64,000 nt of DNA from NCBI RefSeq assembly GCF_900101885.1, contig NZ_FNAN01000018.1:1-64000 (forward strand). Reading direction: 5' to 3'. Below the pieces are notes generated by a model. The model saw only the letters and a program-made list of their open reading frames with translations. It made no database searches and was not told the origin of the DNA. The translations under genes and the position numbers were made by a program. The DNA comes from Dyadobacter soli (lineage in GTDB: Bacteria > Bacteroidota > Bacteroidia > Cytophagales > Spirosomataceae). Of the stretch, positions 16,656-24,443 are shown piece after piece. How positions within the stretch are numbered: position 1 is the stretch's first letter; every line of letters starts with the position of its first letter.

Positions 16656-17897
16656 ATGCACATTCTTCTCATCCACCAATATTTTCTCGAAGACAATGCC
16701 GCAGGAGGGTCACGCTGGAATGAAATGGCGCGGGTATGGGTGCGTGAAGGGCATGCGGTGACGGTGATCGCGGGTGATGTACATTATATGCAGGAGCAAT
16801 CGGGTGGCGAAATGAGGGAGCATTTCGAGATAAGAGAGAATGCATATGGCGTCCGGCTGATCCGTTGCAGCGGCTCGCGGCATTATCATAACTGTTTTGC
16901 GGGAAGGCTTTTGAGCTACATTTCTTTTGCATTGGCAGCCACCTATGCGGGTTTGCGTTTCGCCAATTCCAGCTATGATTGCATGATCGTAACGTCGCCG
17001 CCGCTGTTGGTGGGCATTCCCGGTTTGCTGCTTTCAAGATTGAAGCACATTCCGCTGGTGCTGGAAATACGGGACCTCTGGCCGGAATCGGCGATTGAAA
17101 TGGGCGTTTTGAAGAATAAGTGGCTGATCAGATTGTCCTGTCGTTTTGAAAAATACCTCTATCGAAAGGCAAAGCTGATTAATGTGCTTACGCCGGCATT
17201 TCGGGAACGGCTTATTCATGACAAAGGCGTCGAACCGGGTAAGATCGTGATGGTTCCCAATGCGGCGGATTTCCGGTTGAGCGAACGCGCGTTGCATAGC
17301 GTATGTACGAGCGGGTTACGGGCGAGGCTTGGGTTGGAAGGAAAGTTTGTGATCATCTACGTCGGAGCGCATGGTTTGGCAAATGATTTAATGCAGCTGG
17401 TGGAGGCTGCCACCCGGCTCCATGGTACCAATGCGCATTTTCTGTTGGTCGGCGATGGAATGAAGAAGAAAATGATAATGGAAGAGGCCGGTTGCAGGCA
17501 GCTGAGCAACATTTCGTTCCTGGCGCCGGTGTCGAAAGAGGAGATAATCGAGTACATAGTAATGGCAGATATTGGCGTAGCCGTTTTGAAAAAAGCAGCT
17601 ATTTTCAAAACAGTTTATAGTAACAAAACCTTTGACTACCTGTCCTGTAAAAAGCCGGTACTCATGGCGATCGACGGCGTTTCGCGCGAGCTGATCGAGC
17701 GAGCGGAAGCGGGGATGTTTGCGGAGCCAGGAAATCCGGCGGACATGGCAGAAAAGATCAGACTTTACATGAACGACCCGGAACTTTTGCACAAGCATGG
17801 TAAAAATGGCTACCGGTTTGTACATACCCATTTTAACCGGGAGGAATTGGCGAAGGACTTTTTGAAACGCATTGAAAATCAATTTATAGTGACATAG
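16656..17897 (+). CDS. Glycosyltransferase family 4 (WbuB-like)
   Basis: 413 aa. GT-B fold: an N-terminal acceptor half opening with ILLIHQYFLEDNAAGGSRW and containing LVLEIRDLWPESAIEMG, typical of WbuB-type enzymes, and a C-terminal donor half with FVIIYVGAHGLANDL, LVGDGMKKKM, and the E-x7-E-like region around SNKTFDYLSCKKPVLMAIDG. It transfers a nucleotide-activated sugar, perhaps a 2-acetamido sugar, during polysaccharide assembly. It is third in the operon, 9 nt after the heparinase-like gene. No flippase or polymerase gene is in the window. Confidence 0.88.
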   Translation: MHILLIHQYFLEDNAAGGSRWNEMARVWVREGHAVTVIAGDVHYMQEQSGGEMREHFEIRENAYGVRLIRCSGSRHYHNCFAGRLLSYISFALAATYAGLRFANSSYDCMIVTSPPLLVGIPGLLLSRLKHIPLVLEIRDLWPESAIEMGVLKNKWLIRLSCRFEKYLYRKAKLINVLTPAFRERLIHDKGVEPGKIVMVPNAADFRLSERALHSVCTSGLRARLGLEGKFVIIYVGAHGLANDLMQLVEAATRLHGTNAHFLLVGDGMKKKMIMEEAGCRQLSNISFLAPVSKEEIIEYIVMADIGVAVLKKAAIFKTVYSNKTFDYLSCKKPVLMAIDGVSRELIERAEAGMFAEPGNPADMAEKIRLYMNDPELLHKHGKNGYRFVHTHFNREELAKDFLKRIENQFIVT

Positions 17898-17971
17898 AAA
17901 AGTGCAATTTTTGATGATGAAAAAGTGAACTGAAAGTGCCGCCGGAGGGTTTTCTAATAAATGAGAATCCA

Positions 17972-18592
17972 ATGAAAAACGTAGCACATCTGTTCCCTGA
18001 ATCGGTTAGAAACGGGGCTTATACATATTCCGAATACATGCATTTAATGGAAACGGTGGTTCTCGAAAACAGGACAACCGGTCCGAAACAATCCGAATCA
18101 TTGAGCCATTACACGAAGCTGAACTTTGCGAGGATGCAGCGTCTTAATAAAAAGGCGGAGATACACGATTCGCTCAGGGAGGCTGTGGACCAGGTCGACG
18201 GCCCGCAAACATGGTACATTCTCACAGAAGCATGGTGTGGGGATGCGGCTCAGAATATTCCTACTATCGTTGCCGCTTCGCTTTCGAATCCTTTGATTAC
18301 CGTCAGGTTGCTGCTTCGGGACGAGAATCCGGAACTCATGGACGCCTACCTGACCAATGGAGGTCGTTCTATACCGAAATTGATTGCTGTGGACGAAGAT
18401 TTCAATGAAATTTTCACCTGGGGGCCGCGTCCTGCCGGTGCACAAGCACTGTTGCTGGAATACAAAGCCAACCCGGTGAAGTCTTACAGTGAATTTTCGG
18501 AGGACATTCAGCGCTGGTACATTGCCGATAAAACCGAGTCGCTGCAAAGCGAATTGCAGGAGCTTTTGGAAGCAGTGGGCGTGGAAAAGTGA
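17972..18592 (+). CDS. Thioredoxin-fold protein with a single active-site cysteine
   Basis: 206 aa from ATG 17972 (an in-frame start at 17936 is less likely because ATG 17972 gives a family-like N-terminus). The thioredoxin segment is WYILTEAWCGDAAQNIPTI at about residue 76-94, so the usual C-x-x-C is reduced to WCGDA with one cysteine. The segment SIPKLIAVDED supplies the cis-proline. It is cytoplasmic, with no signal. This class is common in Bacteroidota as thioredoxin family protein; with one cysteine it may act on mixed disulfides or bind rather than reduce. Followed by an inverted repeat at 18604-18632. Confidence 0.78.
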   Translation: MKNVAHLFPESVRNGAYTYSEYMHLMETVVLENRTTGPKQSESLSHYTKLNFARMQRLNKKAEIHDSLREAVDQVDGPQTWYILTEAWCGDAAQNIPTIVAASLSNPLITVRLLLRDENPELMDAYLTNGGRSIPKLIAVDEDFNEIFTWGPRPAGAQALLLEYKANPVKSYSEFSEDIQRWYIADKTESLQSELQELLEAVGVEK

Positions 18593-18603
18593 GTTTTTGA
18601 ACC

Positions 18604-18632
18604 GTTTACCCTATATTTGTGATAGGGTAAAC
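18604..18632 (+). promoter_or_regulatory. Inverted repeat containing the nuoI promoter -7 element
   Basis: A perfect 11-bp inverted repeat (GTTTACCCTAT at 18604-18614, ATAGGGTAAAC at 18622-18632) surrounds an exact -7 element TATATTTG at 18612-18619. Transcription from it would start about 30 nt before the TTG start of the nuoI-like gene. The arrangement fits a repressor operator laid over the promoter. It has no T run, so it is unlikely to be a terminator. Confidence 0.5.
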
Positions 18633-18655
18633 CGCTATACCAACGAACAGGGATT

Positions 18656-20125
18656 TTGTCAGAATACTTTAAAAACATATCCGACGGCATCAGTACGACC
18701 CTCACGGGCATGCGGCTGACGTTACGGCACCTTTTGAATGCCCGTAAGAGTCGTAAACCTGCGGATATTCGTTCATCCGACTTTTACGACCAGCAGGATG
18801 GCATCGTTACGATCCAATATCCGCTGGAAACCATTCCCATTCCCGATAATGGCAGGTACCGTTTGCATAACGAGATGGACGACTGCATTGTCTGCGACAA
18901 ATGCGCGAAGGTTTGTCCGGTCGATTGCATCGATATCGAGCCGATAAAAGCGGTAGAAGACGTTGGGCGTGCCTCCGACGGCTCGCCGATCCGCCTGTAT
19001 GCGGCCAAATTCGATATCGATATGGCCAAATGCTGCTATTGCGGCCTTTGCACAACGGTTTGTCCGACGGAATGTCTGACAATGACCAAGACATTCGATT
19101 ACAGCGAGCTCGATGTGCGGGATATGGTTTACAATTATTCCAACCTCACCGCCGAACAAGCCGACGAGAAGCGCATGCTCCTCGACCAGTTCCAGAAGGA
19201 AAAAGAAGCGCTGAAAGCCGCGAAAGCAGCCCCTGCGGCTACGCCAGCGACGGCTGCAACCGGTACTGCTGCACCTGCCCGCCCGGTTTTCAAACCCACC
19301 GCAAAACCGAAGCCAGTTGAAGAGCCCGTAGCCAAAGATACCAATGCCGATGCCGATGAATCGGTAACTCCGGCTCCGAAACCGGCATTCAAACCGGTGA
19401 TGAAGCCTAAGAAGGTGGAAGGTGAGGTGCCGGCGCAGGAAGCTGCACCGGAAGCCGTACCAACTGAAAAGCCCGCGGCTGCCAAGCCTGTATTCCGTCC
19501 GACTTTGAAACCAAAGGTTGTATCGGATGAAAATGCGGAAAAGCCGGTTGCTGAAACGCCTGTTGAACCGGTTGAAAAACCAGTTGCCAAAGCGCCGTTC
19601 CGTCCAACGATGAAGCCGAAAGCGGTTTCAGAAGATAATGCGGAGAGACCCGTTGCTGAAACGCCTGCTGAACCGGTTGAAAAACCAGTTGCCAAGGTGC
19701 CATTCCGTCCAACGATGAAGCCGAAAGCGGTTTTAGAGGAGAATGCGGAGAAGCTGATTGCCGAAACGCCTGCTGAACCGGTTGAAAAACCAGTTACCGA
19801 AACTCCCGCTGCTGCCAAGCCAGCATTTCGTCCGACGATGAAACCAAAAGTGGTTTCAGAAGACAATGCGGAGAAGCCGGTTGCTGAAACGCCTGTTGAA
19901 CCAGTTGAGAAGCCGGTTGCCGAAACGCCTGCCGAACCGGTTGAAAAACCAGTTGCCAAAGCGCCATTCCGTCCTACGATGAAGCCGAAAGTGGTTTCAG
20001 AAGATAATGCCGAAAAACCGGCGGCAGAGACGCCAACCCCGGAGACACCTGCGGCGTCTGAGGAAAAGCCAGTAGCCGCCAAACCAGCATTCCGTCCGAC
20101 AATGAAACCGAAACCCAAAGAATAG
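18656..20125 (+). CDS. nuoI: NuoI-type 4Fe-4S subunit with long repetitive Ala/Pro/Lys tail
   Basis: 489 aa from TTG 18656. Residues 1 to about 170 are a NuoI-like ferredoxin with two 4Fe-4S motifs, CIVCDKCAKVCPVDCI and CCYCGLCTTVCPTECL, the relay near the quinone end of complex I. Normal NuoI is 150-220 aa. Here about 300 extra residues follow: imperfect repeats of about 35 residues built on FRPTMKPK, then [AV]-V-[SL]-E-[DE]-N-A-E, then ETP-[AV]-EPVEKPV. The DNA is also repetitive (about 19480-20110). The tail is predicted to be disordered and charged. nuoJ and nuoK follow directly. A second, normal NuoI lies at 57179-57772. Confidence 0.85.
   Translation: MSEYFKNISDGISTTLTGMRLTLRHLLNARKSRKPADIRSSDFYDQQDGIVTIQYPLETIPIPDNGRYRLHNEMDDCIVCDKCAKVCPVDCIDIEPIKAVEDVGRASDGSPIRLYAAKFDIDMAKCCYCGLCTTVCPTECLTMTKTFDYSELDVRDMVYNYSNLTAEQADEKRMLLDQFQKEKEALKAAKAAPAATPATAATGTAAPARPVFKPTAKPKPVEEPVAKDTNADADESVTPAPKPAFKPVMKPKKVEGEVPAQEAAPEAVPTEKPAAAKPVFRPTLKPKVVSDENAEKPVAETPVEPVEKPVAKAPFRPTMKPKAVSEDNAERPVAETPAEPVEKPVAKVPFRPTMKPKAVLEENAEKLIAETPAEPVEKPVTETPAAAKPAFRPTMKPKVVSEDNAEKPVAETPVEPVEKPVAETPAEPVEKPVAKAPFRPTMKPKVVSEDNAEKPAAETPTPETPAASEEKPVAAKPAFRPTMKPKPKE
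19480..20110 (+). repeat. Coding tandem repeats in the nuoI-like gene, unit about 105-135 bp
   Basis: At least five imperfect copies of a block that encodes FRPTMKPK plus a linker with AEKPVAETP and EPVEKPVAK. Linker length varies between copies because the ETPxEPVEKPVA module is duplicated in some. Reading frame is kept throughout. Such repeats can change number by slipped pairing or recombination. Confidence 0.85.
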
Positions 20126-20131
20126 GCGCGC

Positions 20132-20653
20132 ATGGAGGCAATTATATTCTACGTTTTTTCCGCATTGACACTCGCTGCCGGGCTGTTCATACTTTTTTCC
20201 AGAAACCTCATTTACGGCGCATTCGCATTGTTCGTCGCGTTCCTGGGCGTGGCTGCATTATACGTGCTCGCGGGCGCGGATTTTCTGGCCGTTTCCCAGA
20301 TCATGATTTATGTGGGCGGGATTCTCGTGCTGCTGATATTTGGCATAATGCTTACACAAAAAAAGGAGAAAAGCGACGACTCCACACGCCATAACCGCGT
20401 CGAAGTAGCCATAACCAGGAAAATTTGGGGTTTTGTGGCTGGCGCCGGGCTATTCGGATTGCTGGTGAAAGTGATTCTATCCTCGGATTTCAGAATGGCG
20501 GGAGAAGAAATGAGTACCAAATCGACGATCAAAACGATTGGCGTAGAACTGATGACCAGCCATTTATTACCTTTTGAAATAGCCGCAATTCTCTTGCTCG
20601 TTGCGCTCATCGGCGCTGCCTATCTCGCATTAAACAGAAACCCGACCGCATGA
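20132..20653 (+). CDS. nuoJ: NADH-quinone oxidoreductase subunit J (second copy)
   Basis: 173 aa with five predicted membrane helices. The conserved NuoJ segments FYVFSALTLAAGLFILFSRN and IMIYVGGILVLLIFGIMLTQ are clear, and the last helix is EIAAILLLVALIGAAYLAL. It is a membrane-arm subunit of complex I. It starts 6 nt after nuoI and overlaps nuoK by ATGA. Another NuoJ lies at 56625-57143, so the genome holds at least two versions. Confidence 0.9.
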   Translation: MEAIIFYVFSALTLAAGLFILFSRNLIYGAFALFVAFLGVAALYVLAGADFLAVSQIMIYVGGILVLLIFGIMLTQKKEKSDDSTRHNRVEVAITRKIWGFVAGAGLFGLLVKVILSSDFRMAGEEMSTKSTIKTIGVELMTSHLLPFEIAAILLLVALIGAAYLALNRNPTA

Positions 20654-20961
20654 CGACCATTCCTGTACAATATTACCTGGTTGTTGCGGCTGCATTGTTT
20701 TGCATAGGGCTCGCTATTTCCATCACCAAACGGCATTTTATAGGTATGCTGCTCGGTATCGAGTTGATGCTGAATGCGGTCAATATCAATCTGGTAGCAT
20801 TTGGCCGGCACGATCCCGAGCGATTGAGCGGCCAGCTTTTCGCATTGTTTGTAATTGTGGTCGCGGCAGCCGAGGTAACCGTGGCGCTGGCGATCATTCT
20901 GCGGGTTTATGGCCGATTTAAAACGGTCGATCCCGATAAGGTAAATGAATTGAAGCAATAG
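20650..20961 (+). CDS. nuoK: NADH-quinone oxidoreductase subunit K
   Basis: 103 aa, three membrane helices. The family signature LLGIELMLNAVNINLVAF contains the membrane glutamate essential for proton transfer in NuoK, and a second Glu lies in AAAEVTVALAII. Start overlaps the nuoJ stop (ATGA). No nuoL, nuoM or nuoN follows; a DMT-type membrane protein gene comes next, so the remaining membrane-arm genes must be elsewhere. Confidence 0.92.
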   Translation: MTTIPVQYYLVVAAALFCIGLAISITKRHFIGMLLGIELMLNAVNINLVAFGRHDPERLSGQLFALFVIVVAAAEVTVALAIILRVYGRFKTVDPDKVNELKQ

Positions 20962-20982
20962 CTTAAAGATCACCGCTGCCGC

Positions 20983-21429
20983 ATGAACTGGATTTTCCTG
21001 ATCTTCGCTTTTCTCATCGGTATCAGCAACGCCGTGCAATCCGGCGTGAATACCGAGCTCCGGGAGTCGATCAATAACCCGATTCTCGCCGGAATGACTT
21101 CGTTTTTCGTGGGATTAATGGTCCTGAGCATTGCATTTGCCTGCTTCAATCAAAACCCGATCCCGTCGATAGCGGATCTCAAACAGGTTTCCTGGACGCG
21201 CTTCCTGGGCGGTGTATTGGGCGCGTTTTATGTGATTACGGTGATCTTTATCGTCCGCAATATCGGCCCGTCCAATATGATGTGCCTCATCATCGCGGGA
21301 CAAATGGTAACCGTCATGACGATCGACCATTTTGGTTTACAGGGCTTTGCGGTCCATCATATCACATTGCCGCGCATTTTGGGTGCCATTTTGCTCGTAA
21401 GCGGCGTGTACCTGATCCTCAAAAATTAA
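20983..21429 (+). CDS. DMT superfamily membrane protein, DUF606/YdcZ-like
   Basis: 148 aa with about five hydrophobic segments. The start MNWIFLIFAFLIGISNAVQSGVN and the middle GGVLGAFYVITVIFIVRNIG, plus PRILGAILLVSGVYLI at the end, match the YdcZ/DUF606 half-size drug/metabolite transporter family. These small proteins probably work as dimers. The substrate is unknown. It is 21 nt after nuoK and could be co-transcribed. A terminator follows at 21440-21465. Confidence 0.8.
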   Translation: MNWIFLIFAFLIGISNAVQSGVNTELRESINNPILAGMTSFFVGLMVLSIAFACFNQNPIPSIADLKQVSWTRFLGGVLGAFYVITVIFIVRNIGPSNMMCLIIAGQMVTVMTIDHFGLQGFAVHHITLPRILGAILLVSGVYLILKN

Positions 21430-21439
21430 GACATAAAAA

Positions 21440-21465
21440 AACAGCAACCCGCGTGGATTGCTGTT
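21440..21465. terminator. Bidirectional intrinsic terminator
   Basis: An 11-bp stem with one mismatch (AACAGCAACCC / GGATTGCTGTT) and a 4-nt loop between two converging genes, with A- and T-rich flanks. Confidence 0.7.
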
Positions 21466-21486
21466 CAAAATGTCATTGGGGTTCTC

Positions 21487-21984
21487 TCAGGGGATTTTGT
21501 TGAAAATAAACAGATCCACAAAGCTCCATTTATCATTTTCTTTTTTTCCGCGCTGGATCACCAGTTGAGTAGGGGAGCGTCTTTCGTAAATGATACGCAC
21601 AGAAGCGTCGTCTTTTTCAAATAAAGCCTGGTTCTTTTTAGCTTCGATGAATTTGTAACGATCAGCTACCTCTTTTTCTTCCAGCGAGATCATGCCGGGT
21701 TTAAAATGCTTCACCATCGCCACAGGGCCATTATCGGTCTGTTCAAATGCGAAGATTTCATAAAGCGCAGGCTTATCATCTTTGATCATTCGAATGAAAC
21801 CGACGATGTTATTGCCTTTGGGCGCAGTCCAGGAAGCTTCGATAGGCCCACCGTTATAAGTTCCGAGCCAGCGGCCGTCGAGGAATGCGATGTCGTTCAA
21901 GGTACCTTGTGCCTGAGCAAATGTCGCCGTCAATACCAGAACAAATGCCAGACAGGCTTTTTGAATTGTGTTGAATTGGGTCAT
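21487..21984 (-). CDS. Secreted protein, DUF6265-like
   Basis: 165 aa with a signal peptide (about 1-25, cleavage after AQAQ). The mature part begins with IAFLDGRWLGTYNGGPIEASW and continues with NNIVGFIRM, YEIFAFEQ and MVKHFKPG, matching the lipocalin-like DUF6265 pattern (W-x-G near the start, E-x-x-x-x-x-x-W, and K-H-F). Function unknown; a periplasmic ligand-binding barrel is plausible. Single gene between two terminators. Confidence 0.75.
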   Translation of the reverse strand: MTQFNTIQKACLAFVLVLTATFAQAQGTLNDIAFLDGRWLGTYNGGPIEASWTAPKGNNIVGFIRMIKDDKPALYEIFAFEQTDNGPVAMVKHFKPGMISLEEKEVADRYKFIEAKKNQALFEKDDASVRIIYERRSPTQLVIQRGKKENDKWSFVDLFIFNKIP

Positions 21985-22068
21985 TGAGATTTAGGTTGAG
22001 AATTGAGGTGGCAAATTAATAGAAATGTTAATTCCGTCAACGTACTGACTCAATTTAGGTAGGTGATC

Positions 22069-22100
22069 AAAAAAATAGCCGGCCCGTTTCCAGGCCGACT
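22069..22100 (-). terminator. Intrinsic terminator of the PurF-like gene
   Basis: On the minus strand a 9-bp stem with G-T pairs (AGTCGGCCT / GGGCCGGCT) and a 6-nt loop, then ATTTTTTTG. Confidence 0.75.
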
Positions 22101-22123
22101 ACCATCACTTCAAATATTTCCTA

Positions 22124-24016
22124 TCAATAAGCGCGCTCCAACTTACCCTCGTAGGAGTTCGTAAAGGCTTTGTTCACAACTTTGTTACCACCCTGAGTTG
22201 GGTAGTTTCCGGTGAAGTACCAGTCTCCGAGATGGCCCGGGCACGCTTTGTGCAGGTTTTCAACGGTTTGGAACACTACTGCGAGTTCTGCATTCAAACC
22301 TTTCGGGCGGATAATTTCAGCGATTTTTTGTGAAATCTCTTCGTCCGTAAAAGGTTCGTACAGCGCTTTTACGTAGTTGGTGTGATATGGATTCTTGGTT
22401 GCCAATGCTGTAACACTCTGGGTGTAAGCATCTTCCAGTTTGTATTCCATGTCGCGTTCTTCCAGCAATTTCAATACCGCGCGGTAAGCGACGAAATCCT
22501 TCATCCTCGACATGTCGATACCGTAGCAATCCGGGAAGCGGATTTGTGGGGCGGAAGATGCTACCACGATTTTCTTCGGTTTCAGACGGTCGAGCATTGT
22601 CAGAATGCTCTTTTCAAGGGTGGTACCGCGAACGATGGAGTCGTCGATGATCACCACGGTGTCCACATTTTTGCGAACTACCTCGAAAGTGGTATCGTAC
22701 ACACTCGAAACCATGTCATCGCGCAAAGCATCGGCTGTGATGAATGTGCGTGATTTCACATCTTTGGTAACCAGTTTCTCGATCCTCGGGCGGAAAGAAA
22801 GCACTTTTTCAAGGTCTTCTTCGAACAAAATGCCTTCCATAATGGCCTGCTTGCGCTTTTTGGCAAGATATTCTTCCAAACCTTCGATCATTCCGAGGAA
22901 AGCCGTTTCAGCTGTGTTCGGAATGTATGAGAAAATCGTGTTTTCGAGGTCGTAATTAACTTCTTTAAGAATTTGCGGAATCAGCAGTTTACCAAGCTGT
23001 TTGCGCTCATTATAAATGTCCGGATCGGTGCCGCGGGAGAAATAAATGCGCTCGAAACTGCATGAACGTTTTTCCAAGCGGGGCAGGATCGGGAACTCGT
23101 TATATTCACCGTTTTTGTCTACGATCAATGCAGAACCCGGTGTAATTTCGGTGATCTGATCATAATCTACATTGAATGCAGCCTTGATCGCCTGCTTTTC
23201 GGAGGCGACTACAACTACTTCATCGTCAGCATAATAGAATGCCGGGCGAATGCCTGCCGGGTCGCGGATTACGAAAGATGCGCCATAACCTGTGAGGCCG
23301 CACATCGCATAGCCGCCGTCGAAATCGCGGCACGAGCGGTAGAGCAAGCGAGGCAGGTCAATATTGTCCTCGATAACGTCGGACAATGTCGGGTTTTCAT
23401 AAACTCCTTTGAAACGCTCGAACACCCGCTGGTTTTCTTCATCCAGGAAATGTCCAATTTTTTCCATTACCGTTACGGTGTCGACTTTCTCTTTCGGGTG
23501 CTGGCCGAGTGAAACCAGTTTGCCGAAAAGCTCATCCACATTGGTCATGTTGAAGTTACCCGCCATAACAAGATTGCGGCTCCGCCAGTTACTTTGGCGC
23601 AGCATCGGGTGGCAGTTTTCCACTTCATTGGAGCCATGTGTACCGTATCGAAGATGTCCCAGCCACACTTCTCCCGTAAAAGCCAGGTTTTCCTGCAACC
23701 ATTTTCCGTCGCTGGCATGGTCCCGGTTGTTTTTGAGACCCTTCCTGAATTTTTTGTGAATTTTGGAGAAAATGTCCGTAAGTGGCTGAGGCTCTACGGA
23801 TCTGTATCGGCTGATGTATCGTTTCCCGGGCGGGACATCAATCTTGATGTTGGCTACCCCGGCTCCATCCTGGCCCCGGTTGACCTGTTTTTCCATCATC
23901 ACCGAAAGCTTATGGACTGCGTACAGCGGCGTTTCGTACTTGTCGATGTAGTATTGATAAGGCTTTCTAAGACGGATAAGTGCTATGCCGCACTCATGCT
24001 TAATGGCGTCGCTCAT
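22124..24016 (-). CDS. PurF-like amidophosphoribosyltransferase homologue (Bacteroidota type)
   Basis: 630 aa, longer than ordinary PurF (about 470-510). An N-terminal glutamine amidotransferase class II domain starts at Cys9 after a short leader (MSDAIKHECGIAL) with RGQDGAGV and LGHLRYGTHG motifs. The C-terminal phosphoribosyltransferase domain has the PRPP loop TVVIIDDSIVRGTT. It may make phosphoribosylamine in purine synthesis, but Bacteroidota often carry this longer protein besides a canonical PurF, so a divergent role is possible. Cys9 would become N-terminal after removal of the leader. Its promoter lies about 108 nt upstream. Confidence 0.82.
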   Translation of the reverse strand: MSDAIKHECGIALIRLRKPYQYYIDKYETPLYAVHKLSVMMEKQVNRGQDGAGVANIKIDVPPGKRYISRYRSVEPQPLTDIFSKIHKKFRKGLKNNRDHASDGKWLQENLAFTGEVWLGHLRYGTHGSNEVENCHPMLRQSNWRSRNLVMAGNFNMTNVDELFGKLVSLGQHPKEKVDTVTVMEKIGHFLDEENQRVFERFKGVYENPTLSDVIEDNIDLPRLLYRSCRDFDGGYAMCGLTGYGASFVIRDPAGIRPAFYYADDEVVVVASEKQAIKAAFNVDYDQITEITPGSALIVDKNGEYNEFPILPRLEKRSCSFERIYFSRGTDPDIYNERKQLGKLLIPQILKEVNYDLENTIFSYIPNTAETAFLGMIEGLEEYLAKKRKQAIMEGILFEEDLEKVLSFRPRIEKLVTKDVKSRTFITADALRDDMVSSVYDTTFEVVRKNVDTVVIIDDSIVRGTTLEKSILTMLDRLKPKKIVVASSAPQIRFPDCYGIDMSRMKDFVAYRAVLKLLEERDMEYKLEDAYTQSVTALATKNPYHTNYVKALYEPFTDEEISQKIAEIIRPKGLNAELAVVFQTVENLHKACPGHLGDWYFTGNYPTQGGNKVVNKAFTNSYEGKLERAY

Positions 24017-24123
24017 AAGAAGAGTAATGCTTTTAGAGATATTGGTGTTTGCTGGTATGCAAAGCGTATTCCCTGAATATTAGCCTAACGAATTTCGATT
24101 CTCGTTTAGTTCGTTATTTCTTA

Positions 24124-24131
24124 CAAAGGTA
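24124..24131 (-). promoter_or_regulatory. Promoter -7 element of the PurF-like gene
   Basis: TACCTTTG on the minus strand (exact TAnnTTTG), leaving a leader of about 105 nt before the start codon, which is long enough to hold regulatory RNA. No known purine riboswitch core was recognised in it. Confidence 0.5.
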
Positions 24132-24180
24132 CAAATCCTTTGGCTTAAAAAACTGCAAAATTGCTCAAATTTTCCTTTCC

Positions 24181-24360
24181 TTCCGTCGGTTTAAACCGAC
24201 GGTATTAGATTGCGGCTTTGCGCGAAAGTACCGGACCGTCAAATCCTCTTGCCGGCAGTTTTAACTGCCTTTCCGTTGGTTTAAACCGACGGTATTAGAT
24301 TGCGACTCTGCGCGAAAGTGCCGAACCGTCAATCCCCTTGCCGGCAGTTTTAACTGCCGG
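24181..24360. repeat. Two tandem 90-bp units, each with two palindromes
   Basis: Units 24181-24270 and 24271-24360 are about 90% identical. Each opens with a 20-bp palindrome CCGTCGGTTTAAACCGACGG (perfect at 24183-24202, one change at 24273-24292) and closes with an inverted repeat around GGCAGTTTTAACTGCC (24254-24269; extended to 20 bp at 24341-24360). The spacer, with GTATTAGATTGCG and CGCGAAAGT, is shared. It lies between the divergent PurF-like gene and recO. The structure fits REP/BIME-like elements moved by RAYT transposases, or a small non-autonomous element. It is not a CRISPR. Confidence 0.85.
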
Positions 24361-24412
24361 ATCACAAGAGAAAGCAAGATTTCAATAGACAATCAATTAA
24401 AAGAAAGATAAC

Positions 24413-24420
24413 TACTTTTG
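24413..24420 (+). promoter_or_regulatory. Promoter -7 element of recO
   Basis: TACTTTTG (exact TAnnTTTG), 23 nt upstream of the recO start, about 50 nt after the end of the tandem palindromic repeat. Confidence 0.55.
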
Positions 24421-24443
24421 ATCAAATCGATATTAAAATTTCC

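Noticed and set aside
19135..20133. 332-codon open frame on the minus strand, opposite the nuoI tail
   Set aside because: It exists because the plus-strand repeats leave the opposite frame open; its translation is low-complexity Gly/Ser/Thr/Phe, and the plus-strand ferredoxin domain is clearly the gene.
24181..24360. Possible CRISPR array
   Set aside because: Only two units, 90-bp period with no unique spacers and no cas genes; the spacer-like parts are conserved as well.
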